Of a stretch of DNA of 64,000 nt, positions 1-10,959 are shown piece by piece. A program made the position numbers and the translations under genes. The stretch comes from Medicago truncatula (taxonomy: Eukaryota > Streptophyta > Magnoliopsida > Fabales > Fabaceae), in assembly GCF_003473485.1 (NCBI RefSeq), contig NC_053046.1, positions 43,113,832 through 43,177,831 on the forward strand, given 5' to 3'. The notes beneath the pieces are model-generated. The model searched no databases. It was given only the letters and a program-made list of their open reading frames with translations, and had not been told where the DNA came from. How positions within the stretch are numbered: position 1 is the stretch's first letter; every line of letters starts with the position of its first letter.

Positions 1-175
1 TATTTATTTATGCAATAACGATACTAGAACAAATTCACTACTTCAAGTGTTTGGAAATGAAGTTTTGTTTAATTTTTGAGAAAACATTTTAACAACAAAT
101 AGATATTTCAAATTTAAAGAAATTACTTGCTACTTTATATGCCAAGACTTATGCATTTTTCCTTAATCTGTTCAG

Positions 176-2356
176 TTATGTCCTCACGGATAATCACCCT
201 CTTCTAGCTGAGGTAGGTGTCAAAATAATCACAAAGTAAGCTTTTTTATACACATGAAAGTTATATTAGTTCATATTTCTAACTTTTGTTTATAGTATCC
301 TTCACGAGAACATGATGATCCATCCCCTTATCTTCTGGTTGTATGGCGACCAGGTACTCCTTCTGTGTTTATAATCATTAATTAGTAGAGTTGGTTATGT
401 TTATGTTGAGAAAAAAAGATTAAATACATCTGGTTATTTGAAAGAGAGCTTGTCTTTAGGGACACATTTTTTCTTCTAAAAGGTAATGATAAAGTTCTGT
501 TTTAAGAAAGTATTAAACTCAAATACCTATTTTTTTTTTTTGTATTCTTAAAAAGCCGAATTAGAAAGCTCGGGCGAATCAAGCAAGACTGACTTGCATG
601 AGGAAGAGAGTAGTCAGACTGAAACAGTTCCTGGAACACTTCTGGTGAGTGAAAATATGAAACTATTATTTGTGAATCCCAACTTTTTACAAATAAAAGG
701 GCTACAAGATTTAACATTTTATGAAACAGATACCATGCCGAACTGCAATGAGAGCCCGTTTTCCTCTGAATGGAACATACTTTCAAGTTAATGAGGTGAC
801 TAAATAAAACTTCTATTGCATATTTGGATCATAAAGTACATAATGTCTTGAAAGATACTTGCTGTAATATCTTTTTTCTCTTGTAGGTTTTTGCTGATTA
901 TGCTTCAATGAAAAAACCAATTCATGTTCCTAGAAAATGGATATGGAGTCTAAAGAAACAGATAGCATATTTTGGTACTGGGGCATCATCAATGACGAGA
1001 GGTAAATGAACATCATACACTATGATACACTTTGGAGTACATAAAGAAAATTAATTAAGAAAAAAAACTTATGTGCATTTTTTTAGGTGCTTTTCATATG
1101 ATTATTATCAAAAATACAATTTTTTTTGCTATAATAAATTTTAAAATAAATAATAATTGATTCATGGGTAATTTAGTTTAGAACCATACAAAAAACACCT
1201 AAAAAAATACACCAAAGTTTTATCCATTAAAATAAAATTATTTGTCTTTTTCATGTGAAACCATTTACTGTTTAATTTTATTTATTTTTCTCTATGCAAT
1301 GAATAGTTAAAATTATTTTTGACAGAACAAGAATCATTGTCACTTTGAACTTTCATAATCAAAAGTAATAATAGATGAGTAGTAATAAAAAAAACTCTTG
1401 TAACAAGTAGAGCGGTCAAATGGATCAAGGTCGAAAAAATCCAATTGTATTTGGGCTAGCTTTTTAAGACATGATCCAACCAAAAGTACGGGATAATGAA
1501 CCGGCCACCAGACCAATCTATTTTTGGTAATTCTACTATTGAAGTTATAAAGACACTTGTTAAGGACCTAAAGGAGGAAGATTTGTATTGAAAGTAACAT
1601 TATTTTAACTTTTAAAATTGATGATCCTTAAGCCTTGTGTGTGAGTTTGGAGGGGAAAGAAGGAGAGGGTTTTGAAAAAAAAGGAAGGAGCAAGTGGAAG
1701 AAATAGAAAACATTAGGAGAAGAAGATTTTTTTTTTTTTGGGGGGGGGGTTCTCCCCATTTTGAGGAACTAAACAATTGTACTAGAAGAGAATTTTGAAG
1801 GGTTTATATGAATTCTTCAAATTTAATCTATGTTGTTATAATATTTTTAAGATTAAAAATATTTGAATCATATGCATTAGTTTATCATTTTCTAGAAAAA
1901 TACTATTTCAAAAAAATGTGAAAGATTTTTTCTATTTCTCTCTATATTTCCCACCCCCAAAGCCATCTCTTCCCTTCCCCTCCAAACTTCCAAACAAAAC
2001 ATTAGGACACTTATTAACATTTTCCTAAAAAACTAATATTAAAAAGAAACGGCTAGAATTGTTTTACTTTATCATAGTGCAAATAATAACTATTCTATCA
2101 AATACCAATGTAGGTTTGTCAATGGAAGAAATTAAAGACTTCTTTTGCAAAGGTAAGAAAACAATATGTCACTTGATTAATGTATAATTTCACTTGATGG
2201 TAAGAGCACAATATATAATGTTCATTTATGTTTTTATGTTTTATAGGGTTCATTTGTGTGAGAGCAATTGATACAAACACAGGAGCTCCAAGACCTATAT
2301 CATCTATATTGCATCGCAACACAACACTCAGAGTTCGGAAGACAAACAAAATGTGA
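176..2356 (+). CDS. DEMETER/ROS1-like 5-methylcytosine DNA glycosylase, C-terminal part
   Basis: DEMETER-family enzymes excise 5-methylcytosine in the nucleus and so activate genes. Only the C-terminal RRM_DME region is in the window. Exons read as 176-212, 296-353, 556-644, 730-795, 887-1001, 2114-2152 and 2247-2356 (TGA). All junctions are GT-AG and phases agree, giving 170 residues. Family landmarks in order: DDPSPYLLVVWRP, IPCRTAMRARFPLNGTYF, QVNEVFADYA, VPRKWIWSL, YFGTG, then GFICVRAIDTNTGAPRP. The glycosylase and Fe-S parts must lie upstream of the window, or the gene is truncated. Two oddities: the stretch between WRP and IPCRTAMR (exon 556-644) has no cysteine, although this is where relatives carry a permuted CXXC unit; and the tail after GAPRP departs from the usual LHFPAS-like ending. 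It may be a divergent DML or a decaying copy. The intron at 1002-2113 is long and repeat-filled. Confidence 0.82.
1643..1995. repeat. Inverted-repeat element inside the long DML intron
   Basis: The sequence opens with GTTTGGAGGGGAAAGAAGGA-like DNA and closes with its imperfect reverse complement, near 1965-1995 (CCTTCCCCTCCAAAC). A poly-T/poly-G run lies at about 1730-1750. This looks like a MITE-type insertion and helps explain why the 1002-2113 intron is over 1 kb while the others are 80-200 bp. No target-site duplication was defined. Confidence 0.45.
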
Positions 2357-3639
2357 TGCAAAATGAGTTACAAGTGATTCATGCCAGCACTTAATATCAT
2401 GATTCTTTTACTATGTAATTTTTTTTTTTCTTGATGCATTTCATTCACTAGCCTTGTTCGTATTTTGACTTGATGTATCTATGGGATACACTCACTACAG
2501 TGATACAGTTTTGTGGCATCCAAAATTATGCGTGGCAATAACGTTTTTGGTATAACTATAATTGGTATCTAATTATGTTTGGCCACAAGTAAGTGTGTTT
2601 GTTTGCTTTGTGATGTATGACTTGGTCTATGAATGACTACTACTTTGAAACAAATGACTAATAGTTAATGTTGAAAGTTGAAAATTTCCTTCTTGTGATA
2701 TAATTTTTAAATTTCTACGTTGCAAACCTTTATATTGCAGCAAAATGTGGAAAAATAATGAGGTTGATGTGGTCGAACCAGTAGTGCATGTTTCCTTCTT
2801 GGAAAATGAAGAATATTAAAATAAAGAATCTATTTTTAAATTTTTTAATGGATCTCACATGTATATATAACTCATTTATAATTTAATAAATGATAATATA
2901 TTTATGCCTATGTGTTTAGATATCACCACCGTAGACGGTCTAAGCAGAAACTCTGGGTGAGCAGCCATCTTATTATAATTTCTTGAATTGCTATGGCAAC
3001 ATTATTTGATGTATGGTTGTGTCTTTGGCCCATGCTATACTTTATTGTTAGTGCTGGTTAACTTGACATACTAATTAAATACCATGCCTGCAACTTCCTT
3101 CCATATTGATAGACGACTAATATCTGAGGCAAATGGTGTATTCGTTTTTTTTAACAAACTAAAATGAATTATAATACCAGTAAGAAAGCATTCTCCCTAA
3201 CACAAGACATGTTAGAGTAGAACACCGAAGTTTTACAATAAACAATCCGAACAAAACAAAAAGGTAGAAAATTATCCAATGCTCAAACACACAAAAAGGC
3301 TAAGCCACCAACTATGCTAACCAAAATATATATTAACATATTTTTCCTTCAGCCACAAAAAAAAAAAAAAAAAAACTTAATTTTATCCAACAACTAATGA
3401 GTTGAGCTTTTGTTATTGTTAAATATCAAGTTGTTCATTTCCTTCCATATTACTCAAGTGCAAGAAAACGAAATTAAATGCATGCATTATGGAACGCCGA
3501 GATTTTGTAACACCTGCTAAGTTGCCAAACTAAACCAAATGATCCAAAATATCAACCTGATCAATCGAAGAAATATCAAGCCATTTATGCATAAGATACC
3601 AAAACGAACTGAAAAATTAGAAGCCAAAAACAAACGATT
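2357..3639. other. Intergenic, no gene seen
   Basis: This is AT-rich sequence downstream of the DML stop codon. A poly-A run lies at about 3357-3376. I saw no supported coding region, RNA gene or paired terminal repeat. Confidence 0.5.
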
Positions 3640-4440
3640 TGTTGATTCAGGATTACCACAACCCCTAACACAAAGTTGTGAGTTAGTGGGGATGATGCCT
3701 CACCTAGATAAATTATCTTTGGTGGGCAACCTATTACGGAGTAGCCGCCAAACAAACAAATAAACCTTTAATGGGATGTCTTTATGTCAAATGAATTCCG
3801 ACACATTTGTAAATTGTTGCGGCTCCTGACTAGTGAGAAGACGGTATGCACCACGAACTGAGTACCCTGCAACCGGGTCCAATTTCCAGAGCCACTGATC
3901 CTCATTACCGACCTGCAATGACACAGTGTGAAGTAAAACCTATACTATCCTACCATATCCTCCTTCCACACCAACAACCTATGTCGCCACTTCCGCGTCT
4001 CACCACCCTCACCCCAACTTAAAGATAGCATATCCCTAACTGTCAATCACTGATTTTCAGACAAATCAAACAACTTGTGTATTTTCCCCATTACCAACCT
4101 CTCGTAAATTCTCCTCAAACCAATTCGCCCCCACCTTTAAACCAACATCATTACGAATACGTATTAACTCCTTCCATCAAACAGACTCATTCCTACCACC
4201 CTCCTTCACATGATCCCCCTCTACACTATAACACACCGAAACACACTTAACCACAATCCCCCTCTATCCACCACCATCCTTCAACACCATCCTCAAATAC
4301 CACTTACCCAAACGAGCAATATTAAACTCCCTCATTGGCCTAATCCCAAAACCTCCATACTCCTTTCTCAAACAAATAGACTCTCTGTCAACCTAAAAAA
4401 ATTTCTTATGATCCTCACTCCCTAAAGAAAACAATTTAAA
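3640..4440 (-). pseudogene. Decayed LINE (non-LTR retrotransposon) reverse transcriptase, 3' part
   Basis: Read on the minus strand from about 4440 downwards, the translation gives a broken but recognisable LINE polyprotein segment. It contains REFNIARLGKWYLRM, then SVEGDHVKEGGRNES and WKELIRIRND, followed by the zf-RVT region: WLWKLDPVAGYSVRGAYRLL, IPLKVYLFVWRLLRNRLPTK, and a CVRGCG cysteine motif. Several in-frame stops (for example after the GGG of the LKDGGG stretch, and within the zf-RVT part) and frame changes show that it is dead. The family normally encodes endonuclease and reverse transcriptase upstream of this part, and those are absent here. The insertion boundaries were not identified. 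Confidence 0.75.
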
Positions 4441-5577
4441 TTAATGTCCCAGTTGAATTTGAGGATGACATGATTGTGAAAAGGTTAACCCATTTTAATT
4501 TTATGATGACATCATTTTCCATCTCAGGAGAAAGAAATGTGTTCATGTTTCTAATGCGCACTAATTCTCGTTAAAAAGATCTGAGTTACTCTTTAAGACT
4601 AATATATATTATACAACGTTGATTTTCCGACTGTCTATTTGTGTATGTCACTACACTTGCTTCTAAAAATAGATTTTTAAAGTTCATTATAATCTGGTAT
4701 CATACATCTTGTTATATGTATGGTATTATATCATCCAAAAACTTCAACATATAAAGATCTTGTGACTTGAAATTAAGCTTAGACTCATATCCATGATTAA
4801 GATTGTTTTGGTAGGGTGTGAATAAAAAAAAGTAGTTTTTTTAGGGAAAAAAGTAGTATTATACTCTCTTTAGAATGAAATATAAACAAAAATCAAATAT
4901 ATGTATTTGTTTCAATTTTCAATTAAATACATGCATGCATTTGTTTTGTTTATACTGTATCTAAGAGGATGTATCTTTAAAGAAGTTTGTACCAAATATG
5001 ATGTTAACGTCTGTTTAGTCCTTAAATAAAAATAAACAAATTCTTAGATGTCCTTAAATAATTCGTTAAATGCACAGTGACGATTATTTTTCTTAATTCA
5101 TCCATTTTGAAATTAATGTAGTTTAAAATTTTAATAGACATATTTTTTTTTTTTTTAAAACTCGGTATCCAATTCAATAACCAACTATTATTAGAAGGGA
5201 CTAATCCTACCATCCACTTACGGGGTCCGTTTAATACAGAGCAAAGCTTTATATAAAATTGCCCACCAAAATTGGCACCAGGGGGATCGAACCTAAAAAC
5301 ATATTAGAAATATAATAATTAGAAGAAAGAGATTCATCTTTATAGTAAAATATTTTTATTAACAATTTGTATGTTTTCTACTATCATAAATTTAAAGTTT
5401 TTTTTTTTCTCTTGACAATTTTTTTTTTAGAGGTAATAAATGGAAAGTTGAATATAGTGCTTTGAAATATTTAATATTGAATATAAATTTTGAGGTCATA
5501 TTTTAGAATATTGATAAATGGGGGACTATATTGATATAACTATATTTTCAAGAACCAACTTAGATATCTACTCATTC
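4441..5577. other. Intergenic, AT-rich
   Basis: No gene was found. The stretch at about 5150-5290 (GGTATCC...AAAATTGGCACCAGG followed by GGGATCGAACC) resembles the end of a dispersed legume repeat with a tRNA-like B-box sequence, but I could not define its ends. Confidence 0.4.
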
Positions 5578-5591
5578 TATATATATATAAG
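5578..5591 (+). promoter_or_regulatory. TATA box of the NF-YB gene
   Basis: The run CTATATATATATAAG lies about 85 bp upstream of the proposed ATG at 5673. A CA-rich leader follows. The spacing fits a plant TATA promoter with a short 5' UTR and supports the upstream exon of the NF-YB model. Confidence 0.5.
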
Positions 5592-5672
5592 TCGAGTTCA
5601 CTAAAACCATTGTCCATTCAAGAAGCAAATATACATCTCAATCTTTGTGTCTTCTGTTCAAGAACGAATATC

Positions 5673-7733
5673 ATGGCTTCTGATGGTCCAGATCATCCTA
5701 GAGAGTCAAGTTCAAGTAAGCACTTCACTTCCAAAGATTTAAATTTGTAAAACATAATGTGTTTTTGTTTTATGAAAAATATAATATGTGTTTTCATTTT
5801 TACAATTCAGTACTTAAAAGTCATTGAAAAAAGATCAGATAATTTACAACGTTTCTTCACCCCCGTTATGTGTGTGTAACTTTCTTTGAGTTTTGAATTT
5901 CAATTCCGTTCTCTTAACATCCTTTCCTTCCTCAAATTTCATTAATAATCACAAAGTAAATCTAGTCAGGATATAAAAGTCATTGGATAAAGACTAGTGA
6001 TTCACATTTTGAATTTAAAAATTGAATTGAAAAATAAACTTCAAATGTAAGTCATTTGCTCTATCTTCATCTGATGACTATGGTCTTAATTCTCTCTCAC
6101 TCCCTCCCAAGCATGTATGTGTTTTAATTTTATTCTAGGAACAATAGTCATTGTGGGTGTTTAACTACTTATGTTTTATGAGAAAATTGATTGATGAAAA
6201 ATTAAAGTGATATCATGTATCCCTCCCCTACATATGTATATTATGGATCTTTTGCTTCATGAAAGAGATAGAGAGAGATAACAAAAATTGTTGTAAAAGA
6301 TATAGATACGGAGAGGCAAATCAAGACAAAGTATGGAGCGCATCGAAATACGAGGAGAGAATCTTGAAATTTTAGTTTGAAACTATTGTTGTTTCTATCT
6401 CTTTCACTTTTGTTTTTCCGTCTCAGAGAGACCGAGAGAAGAATTTTTTTTTTATCTTTTATTTATGTTTCATTAAATATTTTGCTCTTGATATGATCTA
6501 TTTTTAATTTTTTGTAAATAAAAAGTTAAATTCACCTAGAAATTATACTATCTTTTTAGCAAGATGAGATTGTACCTTTCTTGTTATCATGCAATATAAT
6601 ACACTCATGATGCATAATAATGTTTTAGTTTTGATATTTATTTTCTGGCAAGTCATTTCTCCTTTCTAATGTAAACCATTATACAATAATATAAATGTGT
6701 TGCACCGACCACGATTCAATTTCAATGAGTTTTCTTAGAAGAGTTTTACGTTACACATGAAAAAAGCATAATATACTTTATTTTTTTCCATGCCATAATT
6801 GGGATTGTTGTACGTATCTGCCATGCACATTTTCTTTTCCCAATGTATGCGAGGTCCATTTTTGTCCTCAAGTTCTTTTTGTCCACAAGCTCTTTGCATA
6901 GTTGGAGTCTTTTTGCATTACCATGCATATAAACCTTTTTTTGGTATATATACCTTTTAAAAACACCTATTTCTGACTAAGTGTTTAATTTTCTCTCACT
7001 CTCATTGATTATACACATACTATACTCAAACTGTTTAATGAAGTTCATGAAAAGAAACATATTAGTAAAACAAATAGTGCTATTATTTATAGCTAGCAAG
7101 CATTTATGTTTGGATTTTGAAAAAAATTATATAACTGCTGCTTCACGCCAATTATATATAATAATAACTACTATTGTGGTGATGTTAGAGGATGGAGTGC
7201 AACCAGCTAGTTCGAGGGTGCAAGAAGAATTTTCAAGAGCCTTTCCCATTGCGAATGTGCATAGATTGATGAAAAAAGCTCTACCAAGACATGCAAAGAT
7301 AACCGATGAAAGCAAGGAAATTATGGTGAAATATGCAGCTGAATTTATTAGCTTTGTTACCGCTGAGGCTAACCATTATTGCAAGTTAGATTGTAGAACA
7401 ACAATTACTGCTGAAGATTTGTTAGCTACTATGCAAAAATTGGGCTTTGATGACTATGCTCAATATTCCTTCCGCTACATCCAACTTTTTCGTCATGGTG
7501 CTCGTGTAGGTCAATATGCTCCCCCACCTCCACCTCCACCACCGCCGCCACAGGATTTTCAAGCTCATAATTTTCCATTGGATCCAAATTCCGTGCTTAC
7601 CGACCCAACAGAAATGGGTGCAATTTTAGGAGATGATGATGATGAGGATAGAGAACTTGGTGGTGGTGGTGGTGATGGCAACTCAAGTGATGGAAGCTTT
7701 GATGTTATGGCTTTTCTTAATAATGATGACTAA
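5673..7733 (+). CDS. NF-YB (CCAAT-binding, HAP3) subunit, divergent LEC1-type
   Basis: NF-YB is the histone-fold partner of NF-YC; with NF-YA it binds CCAAT boxes in the nucleus. Model: exon 1 5673-5715, exon 2 7189-7733, 195 residues. It begins MASDGPDHPRESSSK and joins in phase to DGVQPASSR. The histone fold spans about residues 29-118: FPIANVHRLMKKALP, then KITDESKE, AEFISFVTAEAN, and TITAEDLLATMQKLGFDDY. Asp54 in ITDESKE matches the Asp that marks LEC1-type rather than ordinary (Lys) NF-YB. Ten prolines follow at 126-135, then an acidic and glycine-rich tail ending FLNNDD. The fold is unusually divergent after GFDDY. Alternative: a single-exon gene starting at ATG 7182 (MLEDGVQ). I prefer the spliced form because of the TATA box and leader before 5673. 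A truncated copy lies at 16616-16959. Confidence 0.8.
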
Positions 7734-7914
7734 TATCATTTCCTTAAGTGATGTACATGGCAGTATTGGAAAGACAATGCTAGAGTTGTGAAATTTGCAT
7801 GAAGTTTAAATAATACTGATAAGGTACAAAATGTAGTGATGAGAGTATTATTGCTAGTTTGCTAGGTTTTCTTGTCTTTGAAATTGTTGAATTGATGTCT
7901 CACAAACAAAATGT

Positions 7915-8140
7915 AAGAGCCTGTTTGAAATAGTTTTTGTTTTCAGTTTTTGAAATATGCAAGTTCTCTTTTCGCAATAGTTATCCTTTTACATGTTTTA
8001 GTTTTAGTCCTCAAAACTAAAAAATTCAAAACAGTTTCCATAACAGTAAATTTTTAAAATAGTTTAGCAAATTTTTTTTTAATTTTCAAGTTTTTGAAAA
8101 CTAAAAAAGAGTTTTTGAGAAGTGTTTCAAACAGGCTCTT
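7915..8140. mobile_element. MITE with AAGAGCCTGTTTGAAA terminal inverted repeats
   Basis: The left end AAGAGCCTGTTTGAAA and the right end TTTCAAACAGGCTCTT are perfect inverted repeats bounding 226 bp of AT-rich, non-coding DNA. The related flank of the second NF-YB copy (around 17110) runs straight from AAAATGTA into TAAAAATCTATTGAG without this segment, so it works as an empty site. No clean target-site duplication is visible. Confidence 0.75.
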
Positions 8141-8224
8141 GTTTCTCTATAAACATTTATTGAGTTTTTCTTGGATTAGTTCATGCACCAAGGTTATTTT
8201 CATTTGCTTACATATATTTTTTTT

Positions 8225-8445
8225 ACTAGCATAAGCACTTGTGAAATTATTTGAAGGAGTTTATAGAAACAGTTAATAACATGTCTATGAGTTGTTTTTA
8301 TCTATTCTTTTTCATAAGCTCCTCATGATAGTTTATGAAAACAACTTATAAATTTAACTCCATGTTATCTTTTGTTATAGATTAGAAATAGCCTAAATAT
8401 AAGCACTTATATGTTAATTGTTTATGCAATAAGCCCTGTATTATG
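8225..8445. repeat. Dispersed repeat with palindromic CTTATGAAAACAGCTTAT-like motifs
   Basis: The segment carries ATAAGCACTTGTG near its start and ATAAGCACTTATATG near its end, with GTTTATGAAAACAACTTATA inside. Relatives occur in this window at about 36000-36185 and 60230-60590. It looks like a non-coding, MITE-like family. Confidence 0.55.
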
Positions 8446-8681
8446 ATATGGATCATGTGTTCATACAATGATCCGCCACTGCCTGGAATTACATGAGGGA
8501 ACAAGTAGAAAATTTAGATTAGATTTTAATGTCATTAAATACACATGTCTATTGAAAGATCTCCAAAGAGCACAAATTTATAGCTATACTGAAGTGGGGG
8601 AAGATATTTAAAACCGTCTGTTGAATCCCAGCAAAGAAGAAAAAACTTGCATTAATTGGTGTATAAGAATACATACTATAG

Positions 8682-8833
8682 ATTCCCGTGAACTTAACTC
8701 AGTTGATAGGGATATTGCATTTTATATGCAGGGGCTGGGGTTCGAACCCCAGACACCCCACTTCTCTACAATTAAATTGTGTGAGCTCTAGCCACTAGCC
8801 ACTAGACTGCTTGACAAAAAAAAAATAAAAAAA
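8682..8833 (+). mobile_element. tRNA-derived SINE with 13-bp target-site duplication
   Basis: The insert shows a pol III box A-like sequence (TTAACTCAGTTGATAGGGAT) and box B (GGGTTCGAACCCCA), and ends in an A-rich tail. It is flanked by perfect 13-bp direct repeats ATACATACTATAG at 8669-8681 and 8834-8846. This is the structure of a SINE integrated by LINE machinery. It is not a functional tRNA gene, since no cloverleaf can be drawn. Confidence 0.85.
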
Positions 8834-9095
8834 ATACATACTATAGTGATAGTGATGAAGTCCACAATTAGGAATGATGAGGATTTGTACTTTGGTACTC
8901 TGTGCGATCACATTTATACTTAAAAAACAATCTTTTAGGTTCATTGAACAATTAATGTATCTGATCTATATAATGTGTTGGAAAATACATAAAAAAAGTA
9001 TGAATTAACCAAATACATTAGTTATTTAATAACTCTAAAAATTTACTTTTTGTTTATTGCGTACTAATGTGAATATTGATTCTTAATTCATCAAA

Positions 9096-9493
9096 GGCTT
9101 AATGATGTGATTAGTCCTTGCAATTAGAGGTCGTTTAAAAATTTGTCCCTGTAATTGCTAATCCTGGCAATTTAGCCTTGCAATTGTTAATCATTTAAAA
9201 TTTCGTCCCTCTCCCCACTTAATCACTGCCACGCCACATGAAATTCCAAATTTACCCCTGAGTTTCCAATTCTTTCTTCAATATTTTGTCATCTTCTTAA
9301 GGGCAAAATTGGAATTTCATGTGTGACAGTGATTGCCACCTCATCAAATTAGTGACGTGGTAGTGATTAAGTTGGTCCAAGGACCAAATTTTAAATGATT
9401 AACAATTGCAAGGCTAAATTGCAAGGATTAGCAATTACAGGGACGAATTTTTAAATGACGCCTAATTACAAGGACTAATCACATCATTAAACC
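9096..9493. mobile_element. Mutator-type MITE with 9-bp target-site duplication
   Basis: Long terminal inverted repeats start GGCTTAATGATGTGATTAGT at the left and end ACTAATCACATCATTAAACC at the right. They extend inward over about 100 bp with phrases such as CAATTGCAAGG. The element is 398 bp and non-coding, flanked by perfect TTCATCAAA at 9087-9095 and 9494-9502. A 9-bp duplication fits the Mutator-like superfamily. Confidence 0.85.
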
Positions 9494-9502
9494 TTCATCA
9501 AA

Positions 9503-10959
9503 CTATCTAATAATATATGAGCATAATGATTAACATAGCATTAGAAACCACTAATTAATGTGTACTCAAGATTATAAGTTTTGGGGATAAAATAAAAAGT
9601 AGACTAATATAGCAGTATGTAACTAAAGCTTCACATGTAACATTCTCAAATAAATTCAGCGCATTGCTTCAACAACAAAATCCAGTAGCTTCAGCAAGAA
9701 AATCCAACAACAAGACAACTTCATATTAATATCAAATTATCCTAAGAAATGTAACATCTGAAAGTATACCATAAAATATCTGTTGATACAAACCTGAAAA
9801 TAGAAGTGGGTTGCTTAAACGAAAATCCATGAGTTATGTTTGGTTTCTGGTCGTGGTCCTAAAATTGGTTTTAGTCTCAAAATCAATTCTACTCAAAGGT
9901 TAGAGTTGGATTCGAATAGAAAACCTCTTATTAAATTGAAAGAAATCTTTTTCTATTTTATCCAAATGTTCGTAGAGTTGGAGTAACCACAAAATAATGT
10001 CATAGTACCAAAGTACTCATCTACGTCAACCAAGTCTTATACCAAAGTAAACATCAACTATAAATCTATAAATGAGAAATGATATTTATACAATTATTTT
10101 TTAAAAAGGTTGTACAAACATCATTTCTAAACTCTAAATATATTGGACTAGTCATTTATATCAATGACATATAAGCATCACCCATTGAATATTAGATGAT
10201 TAGTCAACGAGTGGTCTAAAACTGCTTAATTTTACAAACTCGAGGTTTAAAAATGTACTACATATGTTTATCAAAATATTTTGTAATCAAATATAAGAGT
10301 ATTTTTAAACTAAATATGATAAATTATCGTAACAAAATATAAATTAAATTTGGGTGGGCTTTTTAGCTTCTTAAACAAAAAAAACAAAAAAAACTAGATG
10401 ATAAGATAAGCTCAAATAACTTATCAAAAAATGATATAAGCTTCTGAGAAAGTTGTTATCCAATATGCATATTTTGATCATATGAGCTCATACATTATAT
10501 GTTAGATATTTGAGGATCAAGATAACAAATAATATATTTGAGGACTAAATAAACCAATGAGTTGGACTCAAGTGATTAATAAACTTCAACAGCTAATTTT
10601 TTTTTTTTTTAGAAAAACTTGAGTTTGATTTATGAGTGAAACAATTTTTTATCAGATTAATACCAAAAATATTTAAGGACCAAAATTTATTACTTTTAAA
10701 GAGACATTTGAAGTTGTATTACGAATTTTGATATGTTCAAGAATTATAAAGTGAACATCCAGAGCCTTTCACACATTTAAATACACTCCTATTGTTTAAT
10801 AATTTTAATATATGAATTTATGAATATTTGCTCCAAAATATCTAGAACCACAGAACAAGCGGATTGTATTATCTTAGTCTTACTGTAATGAGAAATATCA
10901 ATGAACCGAACTAGTTAAGCTTTTAGTGCACCTAGCTAGAACCTTTCTTGATCCTGATC
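9503..10959. other. Intergenic upstream of the NBS-LRR gene
   Basis: No gene was found. The part at about 10225-10350 (ACAAACTCGAGGTTTAAAAA, AAAATATTTTGTAATCAA) is shared in diverged form with about 24070-24200, so it is a dispersed repeat. AAATAAATTCAGCGCATTG at 9648-9666 is a duplication breakpoint shared with 17406-17424. Confidence 0.45.

Noticed and set aside
4210-4425. 71-codon plus-strand open frame
   Set aside because: It is the antisense of the LINE reverse transcriptase remnant read on the minus strand.
6981-7188. N-terminal extension of the NF-YB frame (MFNFLSLSLIIHILYSN)
   Set aside because: It is hydrophobic and AT-rich, unlike any NF-YB start, and a phase-matched upstream exon with TATA and leader exists at 5673.
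8700-8760. Possible tRNA gene (box A and box B, GGTTCGAACC)
   Set aside because: No cloverleaf or acceptor stem can be drawn, and an A tail and target-site duplication show it to be a SINE.
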